Notes: generated from the sequence alone by a model not told the origin. A stretch of DNA of 64,000 bases from Alishewanella jeotgali KCTC 22429 (GCF_000245735.1 NZ_AHTH01000010.1:88247-152246), one strand, 5' to 3'; counted from the stretch's first letter, positions 1 to 9,563 are shown. Program-made: numbers and translations.

Positions 1-2016
1 CAGGTTGGCCAGCAGGAAACGCGCGGTATTCCGAATACGGCGGTATTTATCAGCGGCACGGTTCAGAATTTCATCCGATACCGTCATCTCCGAGGTGTAG
101 TCCGTGGTCGCCACCCATAAGCGCAGAATATCAGCACCCAGTTTGTTCATTACATCCTGCGGTGACACCACGTTGCCCAGCGATTTCGACATCTTGCGGC
201 CTTCACCATCCACGGTAAAGCCATGTGTCAGTACCTGTTTATACGGCGCCTTGCCTTTAATGCTGACGCCAGTCATCAGTGACGACATAAACCAGCCACG
301 GTGCTGATCCGAACCTTCTAAATACAGGTCAATTTCAGCACCATGGAATTCCGGCCGCGCATCGACGACTGCGGCATGGGTTACACCAGAGTCAAACCAG
401 ACATCCAGAGTATCGGTAACCTTAACATAATCGGCAGCGTCCGCGCCCAACAGCTCAGCAGCATCCAGATCAAACCAGGCCTGAATACCCGCCTGCTCAA
501 CTTTATGCGCCACCTGCTCAATCAGTTCGGCCGTACGCGGATGCAAGGCGCTGTTGTCTTTGCGCACAAACAGCGCAATCGGTACGCCCCAGGTACGCTG
601 GCGTGAAATACACCAGTCCGGCCGGCCGGCGACCATATTTTCAATCCGTTGCTGACCCCAATCCGGGATCCAGCGGGTTTGCTCAATTTCCGTTAATGAC
701 GTCTGGCGCAGGCCCTGCTGCTCCATGCTGATAAACCACTGCGGCGTGGCACGGAAGATAATCGGCGTTTTATGGCGCCAGCAATGCGGATAACTGTGCT
801 TATAGGCTTTGTGTACCAATAAGGCACCGGCCGCTTTCAGCGCTTCAACCACGGTGTCATTGGCTTTAAACACATGTTGCCCGGCAAACAGCGGCGTATC
901 CGGTAGATAAACACCATTGGCACCAACCGGGTTAGCGACTTCCAGACCATATTTCTGGCCAACGACAAAGTCTTCCTGACCATGGCCCGGTGCCGTATGC
1001 ACACAGCCGGTACCCGAATCCGTCGTAACGTGTTCGCCTAACACCACCGGCACGCTAAAGTCATACAGTGGATGCTGCAACTGAACTAAATCCAGCGCCG
1101 CGCCCTGACAGAAACCCAGCGCATGGTAATGCTCGATATTGGCGCGCGCCATCACGTCTTTCACCAGGTCAGTGGCCAGAATTAAGCGCTCTGCACCATT
1201 CGGGCCTTGTTCAACCTGTACCAGCGAATACTGTAACTCAGCATTGAGGGCCACGGCGCGGTTTGCCGGAATAGTCCAGGGAGTGGTGGTCCAGATCACC
1301 ACAGAAATCGGGCCCTGACCGGCATGGCCAGCCGGATGATCAAACTTATCCGCAACGCTGTCATCCAGTACCTTAAAGCGCACATCAATCGCTGGCGAGA
1401 CCTTATCCTGATATTCCACCTCGGCTTCGGCCAACGCCGAACCACAGTCGGTACACCAGTGCACCGGCTTAAAGCCCTGTTGCAAGTGGCCATTGCCGAT
1501 AATTTTACCCAGGCTGCGGATAATATTGGCTTCGGTCGCATAATCCATGGTGCGGTAGGGGTTATGCCAGTCACCCAACACACCCAAACGGATAAAATCC
1601 GTGCGCTGGGCATCAATTTGGGTTAACGCATATTCGCGGCATTTGTCACGAAACTCCGCCGCAGTCAGCTTGGTACCCGGCTTGCCGTATTTTTTCTCCA
1701 CCACCAGCTCAATCGGCAGACCATGACAATCCCAGCCCGGGACATAGGGCGCATCAAAATCAGACAGGGTTTTGGCTTTAACAATAATATCTTTCAGAAT
1801 TTTGTTAACGGCATGACCGATATGGATATTGCCATTGGCATAGGGCGGGCCATCATGCAGGATAAAGGTTTGCTTGCCTTTTTTTGCACTGCGGATCTGA
1901 CCATAGAGATCATCCTGCGTCCACTTGGCCAGCATTTGCGGTTCCCGCTGCGCCAGATTACCGCGCATGGCAAAGGCCGTTTCCGGTAAATTAAGGGTAT
2001 GCTTGTAATCGCTCAT
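1..2016 (-). CDS. ileS: Isoleucine--tRNA ligase, 5' part (C-terminus beyond window edge)
   Basis: Charges tRNA-Ile with isoleucine in the cytoplasm and edits misacylated valine. The window holds the first 672 codons; the 3' end lies off the left edge. The start ATG is at 2014-2016 and opens [15 protein letters not shown], typical of the family. The class I signature HIGH is at residues 65-68, and the second signature KMSKS is at residues 608-612 (bases 181-195), close to its place in the ~938-residue E. coli enzyme. No stop interrupts the visible part. It lies 14 bases downstream of ribF on the same strand, the usual ribF-ileS pairing, so it is probably cotranscribed with ribF. Confidence 0.97.
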   Translation of the reverse strand, partial: MSDYKHTLNLPETAFAMRGNLAQREPQMLAKWTQDDLYGQIRSAKKGKQTFILHDGPPYANGNIHIGHAVNKILKDIIVKAKTLSDFDAPYVPGWDCHGLPIELVVEKKYGKPGTKLTAAEFRDKCREYALTQIDAQRTDFIRLGVLGDWHNPYRTMDYATEANIIRSLGKIIGNGHLQQGFKPVHWCTDCGSALAEAEVEYQDKVSPAIDVRFKVLDDSVADKFDHPAGHAGQGPISVVIWTTTPWTIPANRAVALNAELQYSLVQVEQGPNGAERLILATDLVKDVMARANIEHYHALGFCQGAALDLVQLQHPLYDFSVPVVLGEHVTTDSGTGCVHTAPGHGQEDFVVGQKYGLEVANPVGANGVYLPDTPLFAGQHVFKANDTVVEALKAAGALLVHKAYKHSYPHCWRHKTPIIFRATPQWFISMEQQGLRQTSLTEIEQTRWIPDWGQQRIENMVAGRPDWCISRQRTWGVPIALFVRKDNSALHPRTAELIEQVAHKVEQAGIQAWFDLDAAELLGADAADYVKVTDTLDVWFDSGVTHAAVVDARPEFHGAEIDLYLEGSDQHRGWFMSSLMTGVSIKGKAPYKQVLTHGFTVDGEGRKMSKSLGNVVSPQDVMNKLGADILRLWVATTDYTSEMTVSDEILNRAADKYRRIRNTARFLLANL

Positions 2017-2030
2017 CCGTTTCGGTTCCG

Positions 2031-2981
2031 TTAGGTTGTCGGGGCCTGCGCGGACGCGGCCTCACTAAAATACTGTTGTGCTGCCGCAACATCGGCGGCA
2101 ATTTGTTGTTGCAACGCATCCAGACTGGCAAAACGTTGCTCGGCTCGAAGTTTATGCCGTAGCTCTACCCGGATCTGGCTGCCATATAAATCCTGATTAA
2201 AATCAAATAAATGAGCTTCTAACTGCTCACGGCTGCCCTGCACTGTCGGTCGGTTGCCAATATTGGCAACACCGTTAAAAACACCATAACAAGTATGCGC
2301 TGTAATAGCGTACACACCTGACACCGGCAGCTTACGCCGGTAAAGCCAGACATTGGCCGTCGGAAAACCCAGATCCCGCCCCAGCTTACGACCATGGCGC
2401 ACCCGGCCGCTTAGCGTAAAAGGCCGCCCCAGCATGGCGGCGGCTCTGTCCAGTTGGTCGTGCTGTAGCGCTTCACGAATTAAGGTGCTGCTGACCCGCT
2501 GCTCGCCCAGTTTTAAACTGGAAGTACTGTTTAAACCAAAGCCATATTGCGCCGCGGCCTGGGCCAGTAAGGCATAATTACCACTGCGATTTTTGCCAAA
2601 GTGAAAATCATCGCCTACGATCAGATGCCGCACGCCCAGCTTATCCAGCAACAGAGTTTTGATAAACTGCTGCGGATCCTGAGCGGCAAAGCTGCGGTTA
2701 AAATTCACACACAGCATCCGGTCAATCCCGACCGCGGCCAGCGCCTGATATTTTTCCCGGAAGCGGCTTAAACGCGCTGGCGCGGCATTACCGGCAAACA
2801 GCTCCAGCGGCTGCGGCTCAAATACCATCACGCAGGATGGCAGCTTAAGTGACTGCGCTAACTGCTGCACCTTTGCCAGCACCGCCTGATGCCCCAGATG
2901 CACACCATCAAAATTACCAATAGTCAGTACACAGCCTTGATGCTGCGGCAGAATATTATGGATACCGCGGATTAACTCCAT
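2031..2981 (-). CDS. ribF: Bifunctional riboflavin kinase / FAD synthetase
   Basis: Phosphorylates riboflavin to FMN and adenylylates FMN to FAD. At 316 residues it has the normal family length. The N-terminal nucleotidyltransferase domain shows [10 protein letters not shown] near residues 22-31, the HxGH-type ATP site. The C-terminal riboflavin kinase domain shows [11 protein letters not shown] near residues 200-210, the GxPTAN signature. It lies between murJ upstream and ileS downstream on the same strand, a widely conserved gammaproteobacterial order (murJ-ribF-ileS-lspA), which makes the assignment secure. The gap to murJ is about 48 bases. Confidence 0.97.
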   Translation of the reverse strand: MELIRGIHNILPQHQGCVLTIGNFDGVHLGHQAVLAKVQQLAQSLKLPSCVMVFEPQPLELFAGNAAPARLSRFREKYQALAAVGIDRMLCVNFNRSFAAQDPQQFIKTLLLDKLGVRHLIVGDDFHFGKNRSGNYALLAQAAAQYGFGLNSTSSLKLGEQRVSSTLIREALQHDQLDRAAAMLGRPFTLSGRVRHGRKLGRDLGFPTANVWLYRRKLPVSGVYAITAHTCYGVFNGVANIGNRPTVQGSREQLEAHLFDFNQDLYGSQIRVELRHKLRAEQRFASLDALQQQIAADVAAAQQYFSEAASAQAPTT

Positions 2982-3029
2982 GCCTGCAATAATGCCTCTG
3001 GTGCCTGTAAACGCCGGATTATAACCGGA

Positions 3030-4607
3030 TTAGTGACGGCTTTCAGCAACAGATTTCGCTTTAAAATCAGCCAAACGTACCCCGAAAAGCAACAGCAAGG
3101 CGAAGTACAGCAGCACCGCGCCGACACAAAGGCTACTTAACAACAGAATTTGTGCTGCCAGTGGCCGGGCAATCCAGTCATTCAATTCTGGACTTAACCA
3201 CCACAAGGTTGCCGCCATTAAGATCGCGGCCAGGCTAAACTTGGCTAAGAACCAACAGTTCTGCCGGCTTAGCTGATATATTCCGGCTAGCTTTAAACCC
3301 CGATACAGTAAAAACGCATTTAAACTTGCCGACATCGCAGTCGCCAGCGCCAGACCAACATAACTTAAAAACGGCGCCAGCATCAGGTTAAACACCATAT
3401 TAGCGACCATAGCAATAATGCCAATTTTTACCGGGGTTTTAATATCCTGTCTGGCGTAGTAGCCCGGTGCCAGCACCTTAATCAGCATATAGCTGAGCAA
3501 ACCACAGCTATAGGCCACCAGACTGTATGACACCATCAGCACATCCTGCTGGGTAAATTCGCCGCGCATAAAGAGTACACTGATAATGGGCTGCCCCAGC
3601 ACCATCAGCGCCAGCATCGCCGGCAAGCCAAACATCACCACAAAACGGATCGCCCAATCCAGCGTATGCGAAAAACGCTCCGCATTGGCGGTGGCATGAT
3701 GGCGTGACAGGTTCGGTAGAATGACAGTGGCAATAGCAATACCGAATAAACCCAGTGGAAATTCAATTAAGCGATCTGAGTAATACAGCCAGCTCACCGC
3801 ACCGGTTAATAAAAACGACGCGATCACGGTATCCAACAGCAGGTTGATCTGGCTGACAGATACCCCGAAAAGCGCCGGCAACATCAGGGTGCGGATTTTC
3901 GTCACGCCCGGATCGCGCCAACCCCATTTTGGCATCACCAGCAAACCGGCTTTGGCCAGAAACGGCAGTTGAAACAACAGCTGCACCACGCCACCGATAA
4001 ACACACCCCAGGCCAGGGCCAGCGCAGGCTCATCCAGCGTCGGTGCCAGATAGAGCGCACTACCGATAATGGCAATATTTAAAAATACCGGCGTAAAGGC
4101 CGCCACCGCAAAGCGGTTATAGGTATTTAGAATGGCGCCCGACAAGGCAACCAGCGTGATAAACCACAGGTAGGGAAAAGTGATTTTCAGCATTAACGAG
4201 GCCAGCTCAAACTTCTGCGCATCCGGACCATCGTTAAGCCATTCGATAAACCAGCCCATACCAAACAGCAAGGCTAATAGCGGTGAGGCAATGACACCAA
4301 ATAAGGTCACCAGCGTAACAATCACACCGAGAGTACCAGCGACTTTCGCCACCAGTTCGCGCACCGCATCATCGCCATGCTGCGCTTTCACCTCACTTAA
4401 TACCGGTACAAAGGCCTGCGAGAACGCGCCTTCGGCAAATAAACGACGTAAGAAATTTGGAATGCGGTTGGCAAAAAAGAATACGTCGGCCGCCGCACCG
4501 GCGCCGACAAAATTAGCGACCACCACGTCGCGGACCAGCCCCAATACCCGTGAAATCAGGGTCATAAAACTTACAATCAGCCCTGACTTTAATAATTTTC
4601 CCGACAC
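3030..4607 (-). CDS. murJ: Lipid II flippase MurJ (MviN)
   Basis: Polytopic inner-membrane flippase that moves lipid II to the periplasmic face for peptidoglycan synthesis (MOP superfamily). The N-terminus carries the family segment LLKSGLIVSFMTLISRVLGL and then RDVVVANFVGAGAAADVFF; hydrophobic helices follow through to the C-terminus. I place the start at the GTG at 4605-4607, giving 525 residues (E. coli has 511). An AGGAG lies about 8 bases upstream, and SGKLLKSG is the usual family N-terminus. The frame stays open a further 38 codons to an ATG at 4721, but that extension reads into the rpsT promoter region and does not look like MurJ. It is divergent from rpsT. Confidence 0.95.
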   Translation of the reverse strand: MSGKLLKSGLIVSFMTLISRVLGLVRDVVVANFVGAGAAADVFFFANRIPNFLRRLFAEGAFSQAFVPVLSEVKAQHGDDAVRELVAKVAGTLGVIVTLVTLFGVIASPLLALLFGMGWFIEWLNDGPDAQKFELASLMLKITFPYLWFITLVALSGAILNTYNRFAVAAFTPVFLNIAIIGSALYLAPTLDEPALALAWGVFIGGVVQLLFQLPFLAKAGLLVMPKWGWRDPGVTKIRTLMLPALFGVSVSQINLLLDTVIASFLLTGAVSWLYYSDRLIEFPLGLFGIAIATVILPNLSRHHATANAERFSHTLDWAIRFVVMFGLPAMLALMVLGQPIISVLFMRGEFTQQDVLMVSYSLVAYSCGLLSYMLIKVLAPGYYARQDIKTPVKIGIIAMVANMVFNLMLAPFLSYVGLALATAMSASLNAFLLYRGLKLAGIYQLSRQNCWFLAKFSLAAILMAATLWWLSPELNDWIARPLAAQILLLSSLCVGAVLLYFALLLLFGVRLADFKAKSVAESRH

Positions 4608-4708
4608 CAGAAACTCCTGTGTATAATGCGACGCTATTTTCACCTGTTCGGGGCGCCAATTACCAGCGGTAATCCCAATTAAATTGCTGGCCTTTTCGCG
4701 GAAAGCAT

Positions 4709-4739
4709 TTGACAATGGCACAGTAAATAGGCATATTAT
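4709..4739 (+). promoter_or_regulatory. Probable sigma70 promoter of rpsT
   Basis: A perfect -35 hexamer TTGACA (4709-4714) is followed after 17 bases by CATATT, or after 19 by TATTAT (4734-4739). The start codon of rpsT is 43 bases beyond. The strong -35 suits a ribosomal protein gene. The exact -10 is not decided by the sequence. Confidence 0.6.
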
Positions 4740-4781
4740 GCGGCCTTTAAAGAGTCCGGTTTAGTTTTTAGGAGTGTTACC

Positions 4782-5051
4782 TTGGCTAACATTAAGTCTG
4801 CTAAGAAGCGCGCAATTCAATCAGAAAAACGTCGTCAGCAAAACGCCAGTCAACGTTCTATGATGCGTACTTTCATCAAGAAAACCTACGCAGCGGTGTT
4901 AACTGCTGACGCAGTTGCTTCTCAGGAAGCATTCAACAAAATGGTTCCGGTAATTGACCGCATGGCGGCCAAGGGTCTGATCCATAAGAACAAAGCAGCT
5001 CGTCATAAAGCTCGCTTAAATGCACATGTTAAAGCGTTAAAAGCCGCTTAA
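4782..5051 (+). CDS. rpsT: 30S ribosomal protein S20, TTG start
   Basis: Small-subunit protein that binds 16S rRNA. It has 89 residues and is rich in Lys and Arg; the start [18 protein letters not shown] and the C-terminal [12 protein letters not shown] are the family pattern. The start codon is TTG at 4782-4784, with TAGGAG about 6-10 bases upstream; no ATG lies at the N-terminus. E. coli rpsT also starts with UUG, and that weak start takes part in autoregulation by S20, so the same control is likely here. Its natural terminator has been split by the insertion sequence downstream. Confidence 0.98.
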   Translation: MANIKSAKKRAIQSEKRRQQNASQRSMMRTFIKKTYAAVLTADAVASQEAFNKMVPVIDRMAAKGLIHKNKAARHKARLNAHVKALKAA

Positions 5052-5070
5052 CTGTCAGAGTTCGACGAAA

Positions 5071-5090
5071 AAGCCAGCTAATGCTGGCTT
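5071..5090 (+). repeat. Left copy of the 20-bp target duplication (half-destroyed rpsT terminator)
   Basis: The sequence AAGCCAGC-TAAT-GCTGGCTT is an 8-bp stem with a 4-base loop. It follows rpsT by 19 bases and is preceded by an A run, as in a bidirectional terminator, but it is now followed by CAGACT (the IS end) instead of a T run. The identical 20 bases occur at 6697-6716, on the other side of the IS, where the T run is kept. Confidence 0.9.
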
Positions 5091-5101
5091 CAGACTGCTG
5101 A

Positions 5102-5131
5102 CAAAGTCCTGGACGCCGATCCAGGACTTTG
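5102..5131 (+). terminator. Subterminal hairpin at left end of the IS
   Basis: An 11-bp perfect stem CAAAGTCCTGG / CCAGGACTTTG with an 8-base loop lies between the left terminal repeat and the transposase start at 5168. No T run follows, so it may act as a leader structure that hinders translation or transcription entering from rpsT rather than as a classical terminator. Confidence 0.55.
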
Positions 5132-5167
5132 ATCTAATAGGGTTAGTTGATTTGAAGGCTAACCAAC

Positions 5168-6607
5168 ATGCTCAAAACTCCCTCTCCTCAACAATATCAG
5201 TTAGAAATGGTCACGCTCGAAGAGCTGGTACCGAAGAACCATTTGGTTCGCAAGGTCGATGCCGCCATTGATTTCGAGTTCATTCGTGCTGAAGTCGAAC
5301 ATCTCTACTGCAAAGATAATGGCCGTCCGCCGATTGACCCTGTCCGTTTGTTTAAGATGATGATCCTCGGCTATCTGTTTGGCATTCCCAGTGAGCGTCG
5401 TCTGGTACAGGAAATTCAGGTTAATGTGGCTTATCGCTGGTTTTTGCGGATGGGATTAACCGAGAAAGTGCCTGATGCCTCCACGCTGAGCCAGAATCGT
5501 ATTCGTCGTTTTAACGGCACGGATGTGTTTCAGCGTATCTTCGACCGGATAGTTGAACAGGCGTATGAGCAGCGTCTGATTGGTGGTCACACGCTTTACA
5601 CTGACAGCACACATTTAAAAGCCAATGCCAATAAGCGCAAGGCGGTGAACAAAGAGGTGGCGGTCAGTGCATCGGCGTATATCGCTGAGCTCAACAAGGC
5701 GGTTGAAGAGGACCGGTTAGCCCATGGCAAAGCGCCACTGAAGCAAGATGACTCGAAGGAGCCCGAAACCAAAAATCAAAAGGTCAGCACAACCGACCCT
5801 GACAGTGGCTTTATGACGCGGGAAGGCAAACCACAGGGCTTCTTCTACCTTGACCATCGCACCGTGGATGGCCGCCACGGCATCATCACGGATACCTTCG
5901 TGACGCCGGGGAATGTGCATGATAGCCAGCCCTATCTGGCCAGATTAGACCGTCAGCTTGAGCGCTTTAAGTTTAGTCCGATAGCCGTTGGTTTGGATGC
6001 GGGCTACTTTACTGCACCGCTTTGCCATTTAATCCGGGAGCGGCAAATTGCACCGGTTATTGCCTACCGTCGTCCCAATGTCACCGCTAATCCGATTAAG
6101 AAGAAGCAATTTACCTACGATAAAACAACCGATACCTATCGTTGCCCCCAAGGTGAAATCCTGACTTACAGCACGACAGACCGTCAGGGCTACCGGCATT
6201 ATCAATCTAACCCTAAAGTGTGTCAGGATTGCCCGCTACGTCAGGACTGCACGAAGAACAAGCAGTATAAGAAAACGATAACCCGGCATGTCTGGGAAGA
6301 GGATAAAGAGCATGTGAGTGGTTTGCGGCTGCTGTCGTGGGGTAAGAAGATTTACAACCGACGAAAAGAGACGGTTGAACGCAGCTTCGCAGACGCAAAA
6401 CAGCATCATGGCCATCGCTATGCACGGTTCCGTGGTCTGGCGAAAGTGCAGATGCAGTGTTTACTGGCGGCGGTAGCGCAAAACATCAAGAAAATGGCCT
6501 TGCTGGCCTTTTTATCGCTTTTTTATGGCCTGAAATCGGCACTATACACCTTTGCAGAGTGCATTCTGCGGCATAACAAATCCGAGATTCAATACTGCCA
6601 GATTTAA
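5168..6607 (+). CDS. IS1182-family DDE transposase
   Basis: A 479-residue transposase that cuts and joins the element's ends. The N-terminal DUF772-type region contains [14 protein letters not shown] and [26 protein letters not shown] (in parts). The catalytic region contains [14 protein letters not shown], probably the first Asp, and [13 protein letters not shown], probably the second. The C-terminal part has a zinc-like CRCPQ...[10 protein letters not shown] cluster and [18 protein letters not shown] with the likely catalytic Glu. The frame is intact and of normal family length. It reads in the same direction as rpsT and could be expressed by readthrough from it. Confidence 0.92.
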   Translation: MLKTPSPQQYQLEMVTLEELVPKNHLVRKVDAAIDFEFIRAEVEHLYCKDNGRPPIDPVRLFKMMILGYLFGIPSERRLVQEIQVNVAYRWFLRMGLTEKVPDASTLSQNRIRRFNGTDVFQRIFDRIVEQAYEQRLIGGHTLYTDSTHLKANANKRKAVNKEVAVSASAYIAELNKAVEEDRLAHGKAPLKQDDSKEPETKNQKVSTTDPDSGFMTREGKPQGFFYLDHRTVDGRHGIITDTFVTPGNVHDSQPYLARLDRQLERFKFSPIAVGLDAGYFTAPLCHLIRERQIAPVIAYRRPNVTANPIKKKQFTYDKTTDTYRCPQGEILTYSTTDRQGYRHYQSNPKVCQDCPLRQDCTKNKQYKKTITRHVWEEDKEHVSGLRLLSWGKKIYNRRKETVERSFADAKQHHGHRYARFRGLAKVQMQCLLAAVAQNIKKMALLAFLSLFYGLKSALYTFAECILRHNKSEIQYCQI

Positions 6608-6656
6608 TAAAAGAAAGCAGAAAACACAGATCAAAAAAGATCAGAATCCAGAAAAC

Positions 6657-6686
6657 ACAAACCCCGGCCAAAAAACCGGGGTTTGT
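6657..6686 (+). terminator. Subterminal hairpin/terminator at right end of the IS
   Basis: An 11-bp stem ACAAACCCCGG / CCGGGGTTTGT with a CCAAAAAA loop lies just inside the right terminal repeat, 50 bases after the transposase stop. It probably ends transposase transcription. Confidence 0.6.
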
Positions 6687-6696
6687 CATTAATCTG

Positions 6697-6724
6697 AAGC
6701 CAGCTAATGCTGGCTTTTTTGTTT
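6697..6724 (+). terminator. Right copy of target duplication with the original rpsT terminator T run
   Basis: This is the same 8-bp stem and TAAT loop as the left copy, here followed by TTTTTTGTTTT, a full rho-independent terminator. Before the insertion it would have lain about 20 bases after rpsT. Confidence 0.75.
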
Positions 6725-6767
6725 TACGCGATTCTTCATAGTAAAGGTCAACAAACCCTGATAGCGG

Positions 6768-6800
6768 CCAAAAATAAAGGCTGCCGTAGCAACCTTTATT
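6768..6800 (-). terminator. Probable terminator of the ArsR-family gene
   Basis: AATAAAGG (6773-6780) pairs with CCTTTATT (6793-6800). On the minus strand the second arm runs into TTTATTTTT. The stem overlaps the stop codon of the regulator gene by a few bases. Confidence 0.5.
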
Positions 6801-7092
6801 CTGAACAGTACAATTTATGCATCAACGCAATCAAGGCCTCGGCCTCGGCGCTATTGAGGCGGTAAAATACCGTTTGTGCTTCTTTGCGGGTTTTCACCAG
6901 TTTATGCTTTCGTAACAATGCCAAATGCTGCGAAAGGGCTGACTGACTTAAATCCAGCTTTTCGTTAATTTCACCCACCGACATTTCACCTTCTAACAGG
7001 TGACATAAAATAATCAGCCGCCGTTCATTCGAAACGGCTTTCAGCAATTTCACCGCTTGTGCTGAGTTCTTCAGCATATCTTCTAAATTCAT
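6796..7092 (-). CDS. ArsR-family regulator of the HlyU/BigR (thiol/persulfide-sensing) type
   Basis: A 98-residue winged-helix repressor or derepressor. The DNA-recognition helix reads SVGEINEKLDLSQSALSQHLALLRK. It lacks the metal-binding CxC motif of ArsR and SmtB, but has two cysteines, C30 in LIILCHLL and C96 in KLYCSE, at the places of the redox-sensing pair in HlyU, BigR and SqrR; KTRKEAQTVFYRL also matches that branch. The usual target in that group is sulfide-detoxification or toxin genes. No such gene is adjacent here, so its regulon is unknown. Metal sensing is unlikely from the sequence. Confidence 0.85.
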   Translation of the reverse strand: MNLEDMLKNSAQAVKLLKAVSNERRLIILCHLLEGEMSVGEINEKLDLSQSALSQHLALLRKHKLVKTRKEAQTVFYRLNSAEAEALIALMHKLYCSE

Positions 7093-7181
7093 TTATTGTT
7101 ACCGTACCTGACTGAACCTGAAAAAGAACCCAGAGCTGACAACTGAAGCCCTGATACGCCTGACCAGCCTCAGACCAACAA

Positions 7182-7571
7182 TCAGAGCAAAGGTTGCACC
7201 AGATGACTAATTCGCTCTGCCGAAAATGGCTTCACGACAAAAGCCTTGGCACCACCTGCTACTGCCGCTTTCAGGTTGTCGACACTGGAGTGGGCCGACA
7301 CCATAAAAATATGCGAGTGCTGATCAATACGCCGGAATCGTTGTAAGAGTACCTTACCGTTGATGTCTGGCAGCTGAATATCCAAAAAAACCAGCTGCGG
7401 TTGCTGTTGCACAAATAAGGCTTCAGCACTGGCGCCATCTGCGGCCTCATGCACTACCGCTACGCCAAGCGACTGCAGGATCTGTTTCAGATAATGTCGG
7501 CTGGTTAGCGTATCGTCTACCACCAAAGCTGTCAGGCCTGATGATGCGTCTCCCTGTGTCTGCCCTTGCAT
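7182..7571 (-). CDS. Stand-alone CheY-like response regulator receiver
   Basis: A 129-residue single receiver domain with no output domain. The acidic pocket is D19 and D20 (LVVDDTLTSR), the phosphoacceptor is D64 (LVFLDIQLPD), the switch residue is S92 (MVSAHS) and the conserved Lys is K114 (VVKPF), so it should be phosphorylatable. The first ~12 residues are a polar tail. No histidine kinase or chemotaxis gene lies nearby. A role as a diffusible phosphate relay or motility switch is possible but not shown. Confidence 0.88.
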   Translation of the reverse strand: MQGQTQGDASSGLTALVVDDTLTSRHYLKQILQSLGVAVVHEAADGASAEALFVQQQPQLVFLDIQLPDINGKVLLQRFRRIDQHSHIFMVSAHSSVDNLKAAVAGGAKAFVVKPFSAERISHLVQPLL

Positions 7572-7691
7572 CCTGAAGGTACTCCTTACTCAGTTAGTCT
7601 GGCTTTTTCTTACGTTAGCCGCTAAATCTGGGTTTAATCCGTTAAAGATGATAAATTCGAAAAAATCTAAACCACCAAGGTCACTTAGCAT

Positions 7692-9020
7692 ATGAAACTC
7701 TGGATCAGCACAATAATAGCAGCTTTTAGTCTGAATGTGCAGGCAACAACCCTACCACTGGATAAAGATTTGGCCTATAAGCTGGTGGAATCCTTAACCG
7801 TCGAGGTCGGACCGCGCCTGGCTGGCAGTGAAGCTGACATCCGCTCTGTGATCTGGGCCGAGCAACATTTTAAACAGTTAGGTTTTGATAAAGTCTGGCG
7901 CGAGCCGTTTGAGATGCTGTATTGGGAGCGTGGTGACGCCAGTCTGCGCGTTGGCGCGCCCTTTAACCAGGCATTGGTACTCACCGCTCTGGGTGGCTCT
8001 GTGGGTACGCCCTTTGATGGTATCACGGCTCAGGTCGTGATGTTTAATACCCTGGAAGAGCTGATTGCCGCCGAGCCGTCACAGGTCAAAGATCGTATCG
8101 TCTTTATTAACCATGCGCTGGAAAAAGACATCCGTGGTGGCTTCTACGGCCAGGTAGTCGGTGGTCGCGCCCGCGGTGCTGTCGAAGCGGCAAAACTCGG
8201 TGCCAAAGCCTTGCTGATCCGCTCGGTCGGCAGCAGTAGCAACCGTTTCGCTCATACCGGTCAGATGCGCTATGAAGAGGGCGTGCCGCGGATCCCGGCG
8301 GCGGCGATCTCGGTACCTGACGCCTTGCAGCTTAGTAAAATGCTCAGCCGTAACCCGGAAGTCAGCTTAAGCTTGCAAATGAACAACAAGCTGCCAGGCA
8401 CCGTCACCAGCCATAATGTGATTGCGGAAATTACCGGCAGTAAAAGACCGGATGAAATTGTGTTAATTAGTGCGCACCTGGATTCCTGGGACGAAGGCAC
8501 CGGGGCTTTGGATGATGGCGCCGGGGTGGGCATCGTGATGGCGACGGCCGCCCTGCTAAAACAGGAAAAGCCGGAGCGCACCATCCGGGTGGTGCTGTTT
8601 GGCAACGAAGAAGGCGGCCTGATTGGCGCCCGTGCTTATGCCGCCCGTCATCACCAACAACTGCATAAGCATGTCTTTGCCTCTGAATCTGACTTTGGTG
8701 CCGGCCGGGTTTGGCGTTTTGATACCGGTATGGGCGAGCAGGCGCTGCAATTTGCCAGACAGATCCAGCAACAACTGGCACCGCTGGGTATTGCCATGGG
8801 TCCGAATACCGCCTCAGGTGGTCCGGATGTGTCAATTTTAAAGGCTCAGGGTGTGCCAGTCGCCAGCCTGATGCAGGATGGCACCGATTACTTCGATTAT
8901 CACCATACGCCAAACGATACCCTGGATAAAATTGATCCAACGGCACTGCGGCAAAACCTGGAAGCCTGGCTGATTATGACCCGCGCCATCGCCAATAGCA
9001 GCGTTGATTTACGCCAGTAA
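7692..9020 (+). CDS. Secreted M28-family zinc metallopeptidase with PA domain
   Basis: A 442-residue exported aminopeptidase or carboxypeptidase-Q-like enzyme. A signal peptide ends near VQA-TT (residues 18-19). Residues ~110-250 form a protease-associated (PA) insert. Zinc ligands of the M28 core are visible: H in SAHLDSWDEG, D in GALDDGAG, the catalytic and ligand Glu pair in FGNEEGG, D in SESDFG, and H in DYFDYHHTPNDT. It probably trims peptides in the periplasm or outside the cell. It is monocistronic; the next gene is 150 bases away. Confidence 0.9.
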   Translation: MKLWISTIIAAFSLNVQATTLPLDKDLAYKLVESLTVEVGPRLAGSEADIRSVIWAEQHFKQLGFDKVWREPFEMLYWERGDASLRVGAPFNQALVLTALGGSVGTPFDGITAQVVMFNTLEELIAAEPSQVKDRIVFINHALEKDIRGGFYGQVVGGRARGAVEAAKLGAKALLIRSVGSSSNRFAHTGQMRYEEGVPRIPAAAISVPDALQLSKMLSRNPEVSLSLQMNNKLPGTVTSHNVIAEITGSKRPDEIVLISAHLDSWDEGTGALDDGAGVGIVMATAALLKQEKPERTIRVVLFGNEEGGLIGARAYAARHHQQLHKHVFASESDFGAGRVWRFDTGMGEQALQFARQIQQQLAPLGIAMGPNTASGGPDVSILKAQGVPVASLMQDGTDYFDYHHTPNDTLDKIDPTALRQNLEAWLIMTRAIANSSVDLRQ

Positions 9021-9172
9021 ACTCCCCCCCTGCCCCTGCTGTCGCCTTTATGACAGCAGGGTTACATCTATTAAAAAATCTAATTTGAAATCTACAATAT
9101 TCCTCAGTTGAGTAAAAACTCGACACTGCTCATAATGCGCGCAATTAACCTGCCGTATCGTGGAGCCTGCAG

Positions 9173-9451
9173 ATGGAAAACTTAATTTATGACATTATCA
9201 GCTGGGTTGGCCTGACGATCTGTATCGGCGCCTTTTTTATCAAAGATGTATTCTGGCTGAGATTAGCTACATTAATAGGTTGCAGCCTGTTATTTGTCTA
9301 TTACAGCCATATTGCCATTCCGCAGGGGGTGATCTCCAATCTGCTGGTATTGCTGATTAACGCCTACTATTTACTGCGCTTTGCTGCCGCACGCAAAAAG
9401 GCCGCCAGTAGCGACACCGTACCCGCCGCCTTAAAACCGCAAGCCGAATAA
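9173..9451 (+). CDS. Small inner-membrane protein (YgjV / CBU_0592-like)
   Basis: A 92-residue protein with about three hydrophobic helices: ISWVGLTICIGAFFI, WLRLATLIGCSLLFVYYSHI and VISNLLVLLINAYYLL. It has a short basic, Ala-rich cytoplasmic tail. The spacing of helices and the YYSHI...NLLVLLINAYYL pattern resemble the small YgjV-like membrane proteins of unknown function. The start ATG follows GGAG (9161-9164). No function is assigned. Confidence 0.75.
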   Translation: MENLIYDIISWVGLTICIGAFFIKDVFWLRLATLIGCSLLFVYYSHIAIPQGVISNLLVLLINAYYLLRFAAARKKAASSDTVPAALKPQAE

Positions 9452-9474
9452 GCCGCTTTTTTCCAAAGCGGCTT
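9450..9474. terminator. Terminator-like hairpin after the small membrane protein
   Basis: A 10-bp stem AAGCCGCTTT / AAAGCGGCTT with a TTTCC loop overlaps the stop codon. The following T run is weak (GCCGTTAT). Confidence 0.45.
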
Positions 9475-9563
9475 GCCGTTATACTTTCCGATCTTTCAGG
9501 TCTGGACCAGCGCTAGCTTTTTAACGTAGTGCATCCAGACCATGCTAATCGACGGAGACCGCT

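Larger units (their letters stand above)
5091..6696 (+). mobile_element. Complete IS1182-family insertion sequence, 1606 bp
   Basis: The element has one transposase gene and imperfect terminal inverted repeats. The left end CAGACTGCTGACAAAG and the right end read inward CAGATTAATGACAAAC match at 12 of 16 bases. It is bounded by exact 20-bp direct repeats (5071-5090 and 6697-6716) that are themselves the rpsT terminator palindrome. Each end also carries a strong hairpin just inside the terminal repeat (5102-5131 and 6657-6686). Intact transposase, ends and target duplication point to a recent insertion. The family name comes from the transposase type; the exact IS name needs ISfinder. Confidence 0.9.

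Noticed and set aside
1296..1989. Frames of 88-106 codons on both strands inside ileS
   Set aside because: They are shadows of the ileS coding sequence, whose catalytic motifs are in the annotated frame.
4608..4721. Longer MurJ N-terminus from ATG 4721
   Set aside because: The extra 38 codons do not resemble MurJ, cover the rpsT promoter, and the GTG at 4607 has a good ribosome site and the usual family start.
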